A stretch of DNA of 64,000 bases from Candidatus Kapaibacterium sp. (GTDB taxonomy: Bacteria > Bacteroidota > Ignavibacteria > Kapaibacteriales > UBA2268): NCBI GenBank assembly GCA_026390695.1, contig JAPLFL010000095.1, forward strand, positions 1 through 64,000. The letters run 5' to 3'. Of this stretch, positions 9,276 through 17,470 are shown piece by piece (position 1 is the stretch's first letter; each line of letters begins with the position of its first letter). The translations under genes were made by a program, and so were the position numbers. The notes beneath the pieces are model-generated. The model saw nothing but the letters and a program-made list of their open reading frames with translations. It ran no database searches and was not told the origin of the DNA.

Positions 9276-11288
9276 ATGAAAAAGGTTCTTTATTCATTTG
9301 TGTTAATCCTTCTGATTTCGGCTTCAGCCCTGCTTGCTGAGTCCAAACGGATGGTTCTTATCGAAGAAGTTACAAGCGGTAATTGCGGTACATGTGCATA
9401 TTTAAATGTCGCATTTAATGATTTTATCCGTACTCATCAGGATGTGCTCATTCCTGCAATTTATCATTCAGGCAATGGTGCTGCCGAATTTGTATATGAT
9501 CAGGATCCAAGTTTCCTATCTTCAAGAATTTGGGGAGTGTATGTAAGCGGTACTTTAGGTACACCTGCTGCATGGTCGAACGGTACCAAACTCAGCGATT
9601 TGACTGCAATAAACGGTGAATATTATAAGTATAAAGATGATGTATCACCGTACTCAATCTATGTTTTCGAGTCAAGAAACGGCAGTTCGATTGATGTAAC
9701 CGTTATCGTAAAGACAGATGTTGATATAGTAAATAAAAGTTTAATTGTAGAGTCAATTGAAGACAATGTTAAAGTATCACCCAAAGCCTCGAACGGCGAA
9801 TCTTTGTTCCCTTGGGTTGTTCGCGGAATGTTTCCCGGGCCCTCACCAACTCAGGCTTACAAGTTGAACATGACGGCAGGACAAACCAAATCATTTAATC
9901 TGAAAGTTAATATTCCTACTTATTGCACAGCCACAAATTTTTATATGATCGCATTCATTCAGGATTTAGCAGCATCTAATAAAGCTGTTCTTCAAGCAGC
10001 AAAAACAGGCGATTCTAAATTGGCTGTTCCTCAAATTGCTTATACTGATCAACAAGTTTTATTTGATAATGTAAAAGACGCTACTACTCAGACTTTCAAC
10101 ATTACCAACAGTGGATTGGCCAAATTGAATATTCAATCCATCAGTATTATGAACGATAATAATCAAATGTTTCAGATCACAGGAACTAAGCCAACATTCA
10201 TGCTTCCCGGCGATTCTTATGACATTCCTATTAAATTCTCACCAGTTGAAAATGGCACTTCAACGGCATCTCTTGTAATTGTTACCGACTCTAAAACAGA
10301 TGCAACTCTTAATATTCCTATAACTGGAATTGCTTCAGGAGTAGTGCCAAAGCCGGCAATCATTGTTGATCTTTCAACTGTTGATTTCAGTAGTCAATCT
10401 GGTAAAACTATTCAAACTTTGAAAATAAATAATAACGGTAAAGCAGATTTAACTGTAAATACTTTAACAATCAGCGGAGAAAATGTTTTCAAATTGGAAA
10501 CAACTGCTCCATTTACTCTAAAACCAGCTGAATCAAAAGATGTTAACATCAGCTTCAATCCGATCGACAATAAAGCTTACTCAGCAAATTTAATTATTGC
10601 TTCAAATGCAAATAATACTCCTTCACTTAGTGTACCTTTAAAGGGCACTGGTAGCGGAATTATTAAAAGTCCAAGCATTTCTTGTGACTTCGCAAAATTG
10701 GATTTCGGAACCTGCACGACAAGTAAGTTAGTAACCTTAAAAATCTCGAACACTGGTTCAGGAGACATGTCAGTAACAAATTTCACTTTTACACCGGACG
10801 ATGGTGTATTTTCAACAACCGTCAAAACATTCCCCTTTACTATTAAAGCTAATACAGTATTTAATTTATTAGTACAATTCACGCCCAAGGGCAATGCAAC
10901 TTATTCTGCGCAAATGAGCATTGAATCTAATGCTTCAAACAACCCAAGCTACAAAGTTGATTTAACGGCCATTGGATCAGGATTAAAGAAAGTTGAAGAT
11001 GATACAGCAAATAATACAGAGCAGCAGCCAACATTTACGATTACACCTAACCCAACATCAGGTCTCACGCACATTGATATAAACGGGTTAAATAATAATG
11101 CACTTGATGATCTTGGTATTTATGATGTATCTGGGAATAAAGTTGGCAATATTAAGGTCTGTGGCTGTATAAGAAACACATTTAATGCCGATTATGATTG
11201 TTCCGATTTGATCACCGGTACATATTATATCATTGCCAAATCAGGACAGAAGAAATTCAGTTCTGTACTTTCAGTTGCCAGAAAATAA
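9276..11288 (+). CDS. Secreted thioredoxin-like (Omp28-type) protein with HYDIN repeats and T9SS sorting domain
   Basis: 670 residues with a signal peptide (about 1-21). Residues 25-230 resemble the Omp28-like thioredoxin fold: LIEEVTSGNCGTCAYLN carries a CxxC pair at Cys37/Cys40, followed by PAIYHSGNGAAEF. Three choice-of-anchor-D/HYDIN-type beta domains follow (about 240-355, 360-460 and 465-570), each with a pattern like LKINNNGKADLTVNTLTISG. A type A T9SS sorting domain ends the protein (ITPNPTSGLTHIDI and YYIIAKSGQKKFSSVLSVA). It is predicted to be on the cell surface or secreted; whether the CxxC is redox active is not known. Confidence 0.88.
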   Translation: MKKVLYSFVLILLISASALLAESKRMVLIEEVTSGNCGTCAYLNVAFNDFIRTHQDVLIPAIYHSGNGAAEFVYDQDPSFLSSRIWGVYVSGTLGTPAAWSNGTKLSDLTAINGEYYKYKDDVSPYSIYVFESRNGSSIDVTVIVKTDVDIVNKSLIVESIEDNVKVSPKASNGESLFPWVVRGMFPGPSPTQAYKLNMTAGQTKSFNLKVNIPTYCTATNFYMIAFIQDLAASNKAVLQAAKTGDSKLAVPQIAYTDQQVLFDNVKDATTQTFNITNSGLAKLNIQSISIMNDNNQMFQITGTKPTFMLPGDSYDIPIKFSPVENGTSTASLVIVTDSKTDATLNIPITGIASGVVPKPAIIVDLSTVDFSSQSGKTIQTLKINNNGKADLTVNTLTISGENVFKLETTAPFTLKPAESKDVNISFNPIDNKAYSANLIIASNANNTPSLSVPLKGTGSGIIKSPSISCDFAKLDFGTCTTSKLVTLKISNTGSGDMSVTNFTFTPDDGVFSTTVKTFPFTIKANTVFNLLVQFTPKGNATYSAQMSIESNASNNPSYKVDLTAIGSGLKKVEDDTANNTEQQPTFTITPNPTSGLTHIDINGLNNNALDDLGIYDVSGNKVGNIKVCGCIRNTFNADYDCSDLITGTYYIIAKSGQKKFSSVLSVARK

Positions 11289-11312
11289 AATACTGAAGTT
11301 TCTTCTATTTAG

Positions 11313-11350
11313 TAGCGCCGGCGAACAATTTCCGGCGCTATTTTTTTTTA
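11313..11350 (+). terminator. Rho-independent terminator of the thioredoxin-like T9SS gene
   Basis: A GC-rich perfect 9-bp stem TAGCGCCGG (11313-11321) / CCGGCGCTA (11332-11340) is followed by nine or more T. It ends the plus-strand gene facing rplY. Confidence 0.92.
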
Positions 11351-11396
11351 TTTACATGGATTAATTATAGCATTTCCTTAATGAATTAGAAATAAT

Positions 11397-11467
11397 TGTC
11401 ATTCCTGCGCATGCAGGAATCCTCATCCAGTACCAATCAGGGGATTCCTGCATTCGCAGGAATGACA
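11397..11467. repeat. Intact 71-bp palindromic REP-like repeat
   Basis: The outer inverted ends TGTCATTCCTGCG (11397-11409) and CGCAGGAATGACA (11455-11467) are exact complements. Each end also forms its own hairpin (ATTCCTGC-4 nt-GCAGGAAT). Related copies lie at 2831-2889 (decayed), 53721-53883 (one arm split by an insertion), 53763-53834 (inside that insertion) and 54361-54424 (inside punA). It is a small non-coding palindromic element; its mobilising enzyme is not in the window. Confidence 0.85.
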
Positions 11468-11520
11468 GCGATAAAGAATTTTTACACAAGCTCATTCACA
11501 GGAATTACATTTATAGTACC

Positions 11521-11645
11521 AATTCGCTTTCAATCATAGAATATTCTTTTTTCCAGTTCCATTCGACATCACTCAGGGAACAAATCCATTTTTTTAACCG
11601 GAGTAGAAACGGACATTTTTTGTTTTTAATGATTGAAAGGGAATT
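11521..11645. repeat. Inverted repeat, 125 bp, unknown element
   Basis: AATTCGCTTTCAATCA (11521-11536) and TGATTGAAAGGGAATT (11630-11645) are complementary at 15 of 16 positions. The roughly 93-bp interior has no good reading frame. The element abuts the next inverted repeat exactly. Confidence 0.6.
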
Positions 11646-11769
11646 ATATCATTTCCTATTTCAGAAAAATAAAATCAAGCTCAGAAGAGGACGTCTAAGC
11701 TACTATAAATCATAGTAGAACAGACGTCATAATCTGTTTTATCGATTAATTTCAAATAGGAAATGATAT
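11646..11769. repeat. Nested palindromic element, 124 bp, with perfect 16-bp ends
   Basis: ATATCATTTCCTATTT (11646-11661) is perfectly repeated in inverse at 11754-11769. Inside are GACGTCT (11690-11696) with AGACGTC (11722-11728), and CTACTAT (11700-11706) with ATAGTAG (11712-11718) around a 5-nt loop. The whole element could fold into one long interrupted hairpin, as MITEs and some structured RNAs do. No coding potential is seen. Confidence 0.75.
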
Positions 11770-11810
11770 TAGTCTTACAACTTCAATTTTCTTAACTTTG
11801 CACTTGAATA

Positions 11811-11848
11811 TTTTTCAAAAAAAAAGCCCCGGAATGTTCTCCCAGGGC
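11811..11848 (-). terminator. Rho-independent terminator of rplY
   Basis: Read on the minus strand, GCCCTGGGA (11848-11840) pairs with TTCCGGGGC (11834-11826), with a five-base loop and two G-T pairs, and a run of T follows (complement of 11811-11825). It closes the tRNA-Gln/prs/rplY unit. Confidence 0.88.
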
Positions 11849-11881
11849 AATGCAAGTAATAAGGTTTGTTTTATTTTGAAA

Positions 11882-12472
11882 TTATTTTTTCTTAGACGGT
11901 GCAGCTTCTTCCACTTTGGCTACCACACGTGGCTGTGTAACGTGAGCTATAACAGTTTCAGGATTGACTTCAAATTCAACACCGGGAATACTAATGTCGC
12001 GAAAATGTATTGAATCCCCCATATTCATCTTGGATACTTCTACTTCCAATGAATCTGGAAGATCTTTTGGATAACATTTTACATGGACTTTTCTAATGTT
12101 TTGCATCATCATTCCACCAAGGCGAACACCAGCGGATTGACCTTTCAAATTAACAGGAATTTCCATCTGGACTTTTTTATCAAGCGGAAGACCCATTAGG
12201 TCAAAGTGCATCAATTGATCTGTTACAGGATCAAAAAATTTGTCTTTTAAAACACAATTTCTTGTTTCGGTATCACCTTCGATTTGAAGATTAACCAGCT
12301 TGGAGTGGGCTGTATAAACAATATCACGAAGATCAAGTGGTTTGACACTTATTGAAATGGCTTCATCGCCTTTAAAATAATAAATGCCGGGAACAAGTCC
12401 TGAGGCTCGGGTAGATTTGGCGCTTTTTTTGCCACTTTCTCTTTTGAATGCAACTAATTTTACTTCATTCAT
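11882..12472 (-). CDS. rplY: 50S ribosomal protein L25/Ctc
   Basis: This is the 5S rRNA-binding protein of the large subunit, in the long TL5/Ctc form. Residues 1-95 are the L25 RNA-binding domain (KRESGKKSAKSTRASGLVPG, then VYTAHSKLVNL and NCVLKDKFFDPVTDQLMHFD). Residues 96-185 are the C-terminal beta domain (KVQMEIPVNLKGQSAGVRLG through DSIHFRDISIPGVEFEVNPE). A Lys-rich tail ends the protein, 196 residues in all. AAAGGA precedes the ATG. It is 24 bp downstream of prs, the common prs-rplY pairing, and has its own terminator. Confidence 0.95.
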   Translation of the reverse strand: MNEVKLVAFKRESGKKSAKSTRASGLVPGIYYFKGDEAISISVKPLDLRDIVYTAHSKLVNLQIEGDTETRNCVLKDKFFDPVTDQLMHFDLMGLPLDKKVQMEIPVNLKGQSAGVRLGGMMMQNIRKVHVKCYPKDLPDSLEVEVSKMNMGDSIHFRDISIPGVEFEVNPETVIAHVTQPRVVAKVEEAAPSKKK

Positions 12473-12496
12473 AAAAAATCCTTTATATAATTAAAT

Positions 12497-13435
12497 TTAT
12501 CTTTCTATATCAAACAGTGTACTTATAGACCTATTGTCGTGAGTGCGTATGATGGCTTCTCCTAATAATTCAGCAACTGACACTATTTTAATTTTTTCTA
12601 TTTCACGTTTGAGTGGAATTGTATCCGTAACATAAAGTTTTTTCAAGGCATCACATTTTTCGATCTTATCAAGAGCAGCACCGGATAAAACAGGATGGAC
12701 GCAAATTCCGATAATTTCACGTGCTCCTTTCTCTTTTAAGGCTTCTGCACAGCTCAAAAATGTGCTTCCTGTATCAATCATATCATCAACGACTAAAACA
12801 TTTTTATCATTTACATCACCGATTATATGCATTATTTCAGCAACATTATGGGCTGGACGACGTTTATCTACAAGTACAAGTCCTGCATCAAGACTACGTG
12901 CATATTTTCTTGCAGTTTTGATTCCACCTGCATCAGGAGCCGAGACAACGATGTTTTCAAGTTTTAATCTGTTAATAGTACGGATGAGAGCAGGTGAAGC
13001 GTATAAATGGTCCAGTGGGATGTCAAAAAAACCTTGAATCTGAGAAGAATGCAGATCAATCGTTATAATTCTGTCGGCTCCGGCTCTGACGAGAAGATTA
13101 GCCACTAATCTGGCTGTAATTGAAACTCTTGGTTGGTCTTTTCTATCTTGTCTGGCATACCCGAAATAGGGGATGACAATAGTTACTCTGTGGCATGAGG
13201 CACGTTTTGCTGCATCTATCAGCATAAGCAGTTCCATCAGATTGTCTGTAGGAGCCTGAGTTGATTGAATAATAAAAAGATCTATCCCTCGGATATTCTC
13301 CTCGTATTTAACCCAAAGTTCCCCATCACTAAAAGTTTTGATTAATGTTCCGGTAAGATTTATACCTATATGTTCGGCAACTTTTCTTGCAAGAGTGGGA
13401 TTGGACCTACCTGTAGCTACTTTTATTTCAGCCAT
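12497..13435 (-). CDS. prs: Ribose-phosphate pyrophosphokinase
   Basis: It makes PRPP from ribose 5-phosphate and ATP for nucleotide, His and Trp synthesis. Class I PRPP synthetase features are present: FSDGELWVKYEENIRG near the N-terminus, PYFGYARQDRKDQPR (the ATP-binding flexible region), TIDLHSSQIQGFFDIPLDHL, and the PRPP-binding loop VLVVDDMIDTGST. The length of 312 residues is typical. It lies directly downstream of tRNA-Gln and upstream of rplY, apparently under the promoter near 13579-13609. The PRPP-consuming gene upp is elsewhere in the window. Confidence 0.97.
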   Translation of the reverse strand: MAEIKVATGRSNPTLARKVAEHIGINLTGTLIKTFSDGELWVKYEENIRGIDLFIIQSTQAPTDNLMELLMLIDAAKRASCHRVTIVIPYFGYARQDRKDQPRVSITARLVANLLVRAGADRIITIDLHSSQIQGFFDIPLDHLYASPALIRTINRLKLENIVVSAPDAGGIKTARKYARSLDAGLVLVDKRRPAHNVAEIMHIIGDVNDKNVLVVDDMIDTGSTFLSCAEALKEKGAREIIGICVHPVLSGAALDKIEKCDALKKLYVTDTIPLKREIEKIKIVSVAELLGEAIIRTHDNRSISTLFDIER

Positions 13436-13458
13436 TATTTCTTATCTGTAAAAAACAG

Positions 13459-13530
13459 CAGGGATGGATGGACTCGAACCAACGAATGTCGCCTCCAAAG
13501 GGCGATGCCTTACCACTTGGCTACATCCCT
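13459..13530 (-). tRNA. tRNA-Gln (anticodon TTG)
   Basis: A 72-nt cloverleaf. The acceptor AGGGATG pairs perfectly with CATCCCT, the D arm is GCC/GGC, and the anticodon stem TCGCC/GGCGA encloses the loop CTTTGGA with anticodon TTG. The T loop is TTCGAGT. The T stem GTTGG/CCATC has one U-U mismatch. The discriminator is G and CCA is not encoded. It is 23 bp upstream of prs on the same strand, so it is probably processed from the prs-rplY transcript. Confidence 0.95.
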
Positions 13531-13578
13531 GTTAAAAATTTATGTCAACAATTCCTGCTTTTCAGAAAAACAAGAAAA

Positions 13579-13609
13579 CAAATATAAGACTTTTTTTTTA
13601 AACCTCAAA
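13579..13609 (-). promoter_or_regulatory. Bacteroidota-type promoter of tRNA-Gln/prs/rplY
   Basis: On the minus strand TTTG (13609-13606) is followed after 19 bases by TATATTTG (13586-13579), matching the TTTG-N19-TAnnTTTG housekeeping promoter known in Bacteroidota. The mature tRNA begins about 48 bases downstream. Confidence 0.7.
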
Positions 13610-13774
13610 AAGGGTAGTATGAATAATCTAATGTAATTAACATTTATAAATAATGAAAACTATTTTAATAGCTCATTTATGAGATTTACTGCATATTTTC
13701 ACAAATTAAATTGAAATACATTTTAATAATTTGTAATTTGCAAAAATAAGATTTGTTCGACTAATTATTTATAT

Positions 13775-16720
13775 ATGAAATATTTTATTCTGATATTTTG
13801 TCTGATTATTCTCTCAAGAATGGCAATGACAGCCGGTATTGAAGATAATAATTCAAATACAACAAACGAAAATCTAAAGAGAATTGAGGAAATTCAAAGA
13901 GCTAATGAATTTTTCATGAGGCATTTTGAATCTGCCCATCCAACTCCAGATTTCAATACACAATTTCCTGCAAATAGCATTCTGAGCGCTCCAGTTAGTA
14001 GTAGTATGTTTGAAAATCATAATTGCGTGGTCGATGAAACTGGCACTGAACGTATGCAAAATGAATCATCAATAGCTGTTAATCCCAAAAATCCATTAAA
14101 TATAATCGCATCTGCAGTTGATTATCGTGATAATTCTTCCACATGGATCTATGTCTCATCTGATGCGGGTAAAACATGGAAAAATATTAATTTAAAAAAG
14201 CCATTTCCAAATTGGGCAGCTTCCAATGACCCATCTGTGACTTTTGCAAATGATGGCACTGCATATTTTGTGTATGGTGGCTTTGCTTCAGTGAAAGACT
14301 CTACAGGTTCCTACACTGAAAATGGAGTTTTTTTTGCACGCTCAACTGACGAAGGAAAAACTTGGGTAGCACACATACCTGTAATACTGCATCGTGGCAC
14401 TCAGACACTTGATTCTACGTTTGAAGACAAGTATTATATCACTGTAGATAATAGTACCGCATCCAATTATAAAAACAATCTTTATATACCTTGGAAGCGG
14501 GTAACAGCGCGCGATTCGGCGACTCAGATAGTCATCGCCCGATCAACCGATATGGGGAATACTTGGTCTGTTCCGAAAAATGTAAGTAAGAGGCTATCTC
14601 ATTCTTCTGAAGATACTACCTACGGGCAGAGTTTTCCATTGTCGATTGTTGGGGACAAGGGTGAAGTTTATGTTATATGGAACGATGGAATAGCGCATTC
14701 AATTGGCTTCTCCAAGAGTTTAGATGGTGGTCTCACATTTTCTCAACAAAAATATATTCAAAGTTATAATATTCTCGGTAAAACAAAATATTTAGCCGTT
14801 CAAGGTGGATACAGGCATACAGTTAAAGGTACAGTCCGCTGTGAATCATATCCTTCAATGGTTTGCGATATTTATACTTCATCAAGAAAAGGTTGGCTTT
14901 ATCTGACATGGGCAGCGGATGCTAATCCTAATATTTATTTTTCAAGATCGACTGATGGCGGTAATTCATGGACACCTGCTAAGATTATACATTCAGATAC
15001 AAGTGGTGATCAGTTTTTCCAGTGGATTGCTATTGATGATAAAAATGGTGATCTTGCTGTCATGTACTTGGATAGTCGCCGTGATACAGCAAATATGATG
15101 TCAGAATGTTGGGTCTCATATTCATCTGATGGCGGTGATACATGGACTGACAGAGTAGTTTCGGAAATTCCATTTGATTTGAGGTTAAATCCATTTGGTA
15201 AATCCTTTGCCGGAGACTACAGTGGATGCAGCTTTCATAATGGAATCATTTATCCTTCATGGGTTGATATGAGAAATTCGGTTACGAACATATCTAACAG
15301 TGACGCATTCACAGCCATTATTAACACAAAGGCTCCTTCTCCGCCCGATAATTTTATTGCATCAACTATTGCTGATTATCCTGATAAAATTCATCTGAGC
15401 TGGAATACTCCCAAGTCCAGGTCTTTTGGGCAGATGCTCGATCCGAAGGATTTTAATTATATATTAACACGAGATAGTAATTTTAAAATTATTCTAAATT
15501 CAGGTACAAATGATTACCTTGATTCAAATTTGATTGCATTTAACAAATATAAATATTCTATACGTACAGCTACAGCAAATGACACAAGTATTGTAGTAAT
15601 ATCTGATGCTTTTTCCGGGGGATCATTAAATGCTGATAGACCTCTTATTCTATCAACTTTAGGGGATATTAATAACAACTTGAAGATTAATGTTAAAATA
15701 CCTTCTCTCAGAGCCGACTTACAAACAAAATTAAATAATTTGATTAGTCTTACTTTATTTGATGGAGCTACACAACTTGCAAACTACTCTATGTCAGAAG
15801 TTGATACAGGGAAAGTTCGTCAATTTAATTATCAAAGCAATCAAAGTGGCTACTATTTTATTTTCGGCACTCTTCAAACACGATATCCGTTCACAGGAGC
15901 GAGTTACAAAACATATAACAGTGATTCCTCAAAGGTTCATCTTTGCTATACAGGTTCGATTCAGAGCCAATTTACAGAAGATTTTAACGCTTCGAAATTA
16001 ATGAAATATTATATTAATGGTAGCTTTGGATTGTCCACAAAGTTTTATCATAGTTCACCAAGCTCTCTGGCTCTGTCTCCTGATAAAAATTATGAAAATA
16101 ATTCACGAGATACAATTATTATTTTTCCAGTTTTAAGCGCAGGAAATAATAGATTTATTTTATCATTCTGGCATGCTGCTATTGTTCAAAAGGGCGACTC
16201 AGCATACCTTGAATATTCTAACAATCTCAAAGATTGGTTTCAATTGAATAATTATGATATTGGTTCATTTCCAGCTTGGGCAGATGGTTTATTAAATTCA
16301 GATGATTGGAAAAAAGAGGAGTTCGTTATTAAATCCAATGGCTCTGACACTTTGTATGTAAGATTCAGATTCAAATCTAATCCAATTAAAAACGATCTTG
16401 GTTGGTTTATTGATGATTTAGCAATTAATGCTATTACTTCTGTTCAGGAAAATTCTGAAGAATTTCGTCGGGTTGAGTTATATCCGCTACCAGCGCTGAA
16501 TTATATTAATATTAAAGTATTAGACGATGATTTTAATATTAATAGTATCAGAATAATAAATTCATTAGGAATTGCTTCCACTGCGGATATTAAAACTATT
16601 TATTTTAATTCCGGATTGCTTACTCTCGATGTTTCTGACTATTATGAAGGTACATATATTTTAGAATTAAAAATAAGGAATGGAATTATTCGACATTATA
16701 TGTTTGTATTAATTCGATGA
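13775..16720 (+). CDS. Secreted BNR/sialidase-like beta-propeller protein with T9SS sorting domain
   Basis: 981 residues with a signal peptide (about 1-20). Residues about 95-520 carry at least six Asp-box (BNR) motifs of the S-x-D-x-G-x-T-W type: SSDAGKTW, STDEGKTW, STDMGNTW, SLDGGLTF, STDGGNSW and SSDGGDTW. This indicates a sialidase-type propeller. A fibronectin-III-like segment follows (near PPDNFIASTIADYPDKIHLSW), then a carbohydrate-binding-like beta sandwich (about 740-890), and a C-terminal T9SS sorting domain. The catalytic Arg triad and Tyr of true sialidases cannot be confirmed by eye, so glycosidase activity is uncertain. It is only 12 bp upstream of pth. Confidence 0.85.
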   Translation: MKYFILIFCLIILSRMAMTAGIEDNNSNTTNENLKRIEEIQRANEFFMRHFESAHPTPDFNTQFPANSILSAPVSSSMFENHNCVVDETGTERMQNESSIAVNPKNPLNIIASAVDYRDNSSTWIYVSSDAGKTWKNINLKKPFPNWAASNDPSVTFANDGTAYFVYGGFASVKDSTGSYTENGVFFARSTDEGKTWVAHIPVILHRGTQTLDSTFEDKYYITVDNSTASNYKNNLYIPWKRVTARDSATQIVIARSTDMGNTWSVPKNVSKRLSHSSEDTTYGQSFPLSIVGDKGEVYVIWNDGIAHSIGFSKSLDGGLTFSQQKYIQSYNILGKTKYLAVQGGYRHTVKGTVRCESYPSMVCDIYTSSRKGWLYLTWAADANPNIYFSRSTDGGNSWTPAKIIHSDTSGDQFFQWIAIDDKNGDLAVMYLDSRRDTANMMSECWVSYSSDGGDTWTDRVVSEIPFDLRLNPFGKSFAGDYSGCSFHNGIIYPSWVDMRNSVTNISNSDAFTAIINTKAPSPPDNFIASTIADYPDKIHLSWNTPKSRSFGQMLDPKDFNYILTRDSNFKIILNSGTNDYLDSNLIAFNKYKYSIRTATANDTSIVVISDAFSGGSLNADRPLILSTLGDINNNLKINVKIPSLRADLQTKLNNLISLTLFDGATQLANYSMSEVDTGKVRQFNYQSNQSGYYFIFGTLQTRYPFTGASYKTYNSDSSKVHLCYTGSIQSQFTEDFNASKLMKYYINGSFGLSTKFYHSSPSSLALSPDKNYENNSRDTIIIFPVLSAGNNRFILSFWHAAIVQKGDSAYLEYSNNLKDWFQLNNYDIGSFPAWADGLLNSDDWKKEEFVIKSNGSDTLYVRFRFKSNPIKNDLGWFIDDLAINAITSVQENSEEFRRVELYPLPALNYINIKVLDDDFNINSIRIINSLGIASTADIKTIYFNSGLLTLDVSDYYEGTYILELKIRNGIIRHYMFVLIR

Positions 16721-16732
16721 AACGATAATATT

Positions 16733-17407
16733 TTGTCTAACAGTTTCGATTATTTAATTGCAGGTTTAGGAAATCCCGGTAAAAAGTATGAACATAACCG
16801 CCATAACATAGGATGGAAGGTTATTTCAGCTATTTGTGAAAAATATAAACAAGTTCTAGAAAACTGTAATCCGCTCTCATACCAAGCTGAAGCAGTGATA
16901 TCTTCAAAAAGAGTTTTACTTTGCCAACCAACAACATATATGAACGGTTCGGGAGAAGCAGTAGCTCTTCTTCTAAAGAAATATCAAATTGCAATTCAAA
17001 ATCTAATCGTAATATGTGACGAATATAATTTTCAGGTCGGGAAGGTTCATTTTCGCTTATCCGGCTCTGATGGCGGCCATAATGGTATCGCATCAATAAT
17101 TGAACATTTAGATACTACTGAATTTTATCGTCTTCGATGTGGTATAGGAAAAAATTTTGAACCCGGTGCTATGGTCGATTATGTACTTTCAAATTTTGCA
17201 GAAAATGAAATAACACAGGTCGATAAAATGATCAAACACTCAATTGATGCAATAGAACATTTTTTAAGATATAACCCTGCCAGAGCCATTTCCGAAATTA
17301 ATTCGGAAAAATTGTGGAAAGGAACCCCAACATCAAAAAAGAGTATTATTGAAAAGCAAGAGCACAATGAAACTCCCACTGAGTCATTAATAAACGTCAA
17401 TTTGTAA
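16733..17407 (+). CDS. pth: Peptidyl-tRNA hydrolase
   Basis: It recycles peptidyl-tRNA released from stalled ribosomes. The family start GLGNPGKKYEHNRHNIGW contains the conserved Asn (Asn14) and catalytic His (His24). PTTYMNGSGEAV, CDEYNFQVGKVHFRLSGSDG with the following GGHNGIASI, and FYRLRCGIG are all in place. Only a TTG start fits: the frame is closed by a stop 15 bases upstream and the conserved N-terminus begins six residues after the TTG. At 224 residues it has a longer, charged C-terminal tail than E. coli Pth (194). Confidence 0.93.
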   Translation: MSNSFDYLIAGLGNPGKKYEHNRHNIGWKVISAICEKYKQVLENCNPLSYQAEAVISSKRVLLCQPTTYMNGSGEAVALLLKKYQIAIQNLIVICDEYNFQVGKVHFRLSGSDGGHNGIASIIEHLDTTEFYRLRCGIGKNFEPGAMVDYVLSNFAENEITQVDKMIKHSIDAIEHFLRYNPARAISEINSEKLWKGTPTSKKSIIEKQEHNETPTESLINVNL

Positions 17408-17470
17408 CTAATCTTAGATTAAAACCGTCTATACATAACTAAATTCCAACAAATTAGAATAAATGAACAA

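Noticed and set aside
13535-13550. TTGACA on the minus strand just before tRNA-Gln as a -35 box
   Set aside because: It is only about 12 bases from the mature tRNA, which leaves no room for a -10 box; the site at 13579-13609 fits better.
13370-13636. 88-residue plus-strand frame across tRNA-Gln
   Set aside because: It covers the tRNA and the prs start in antisense and lacks any protein features.
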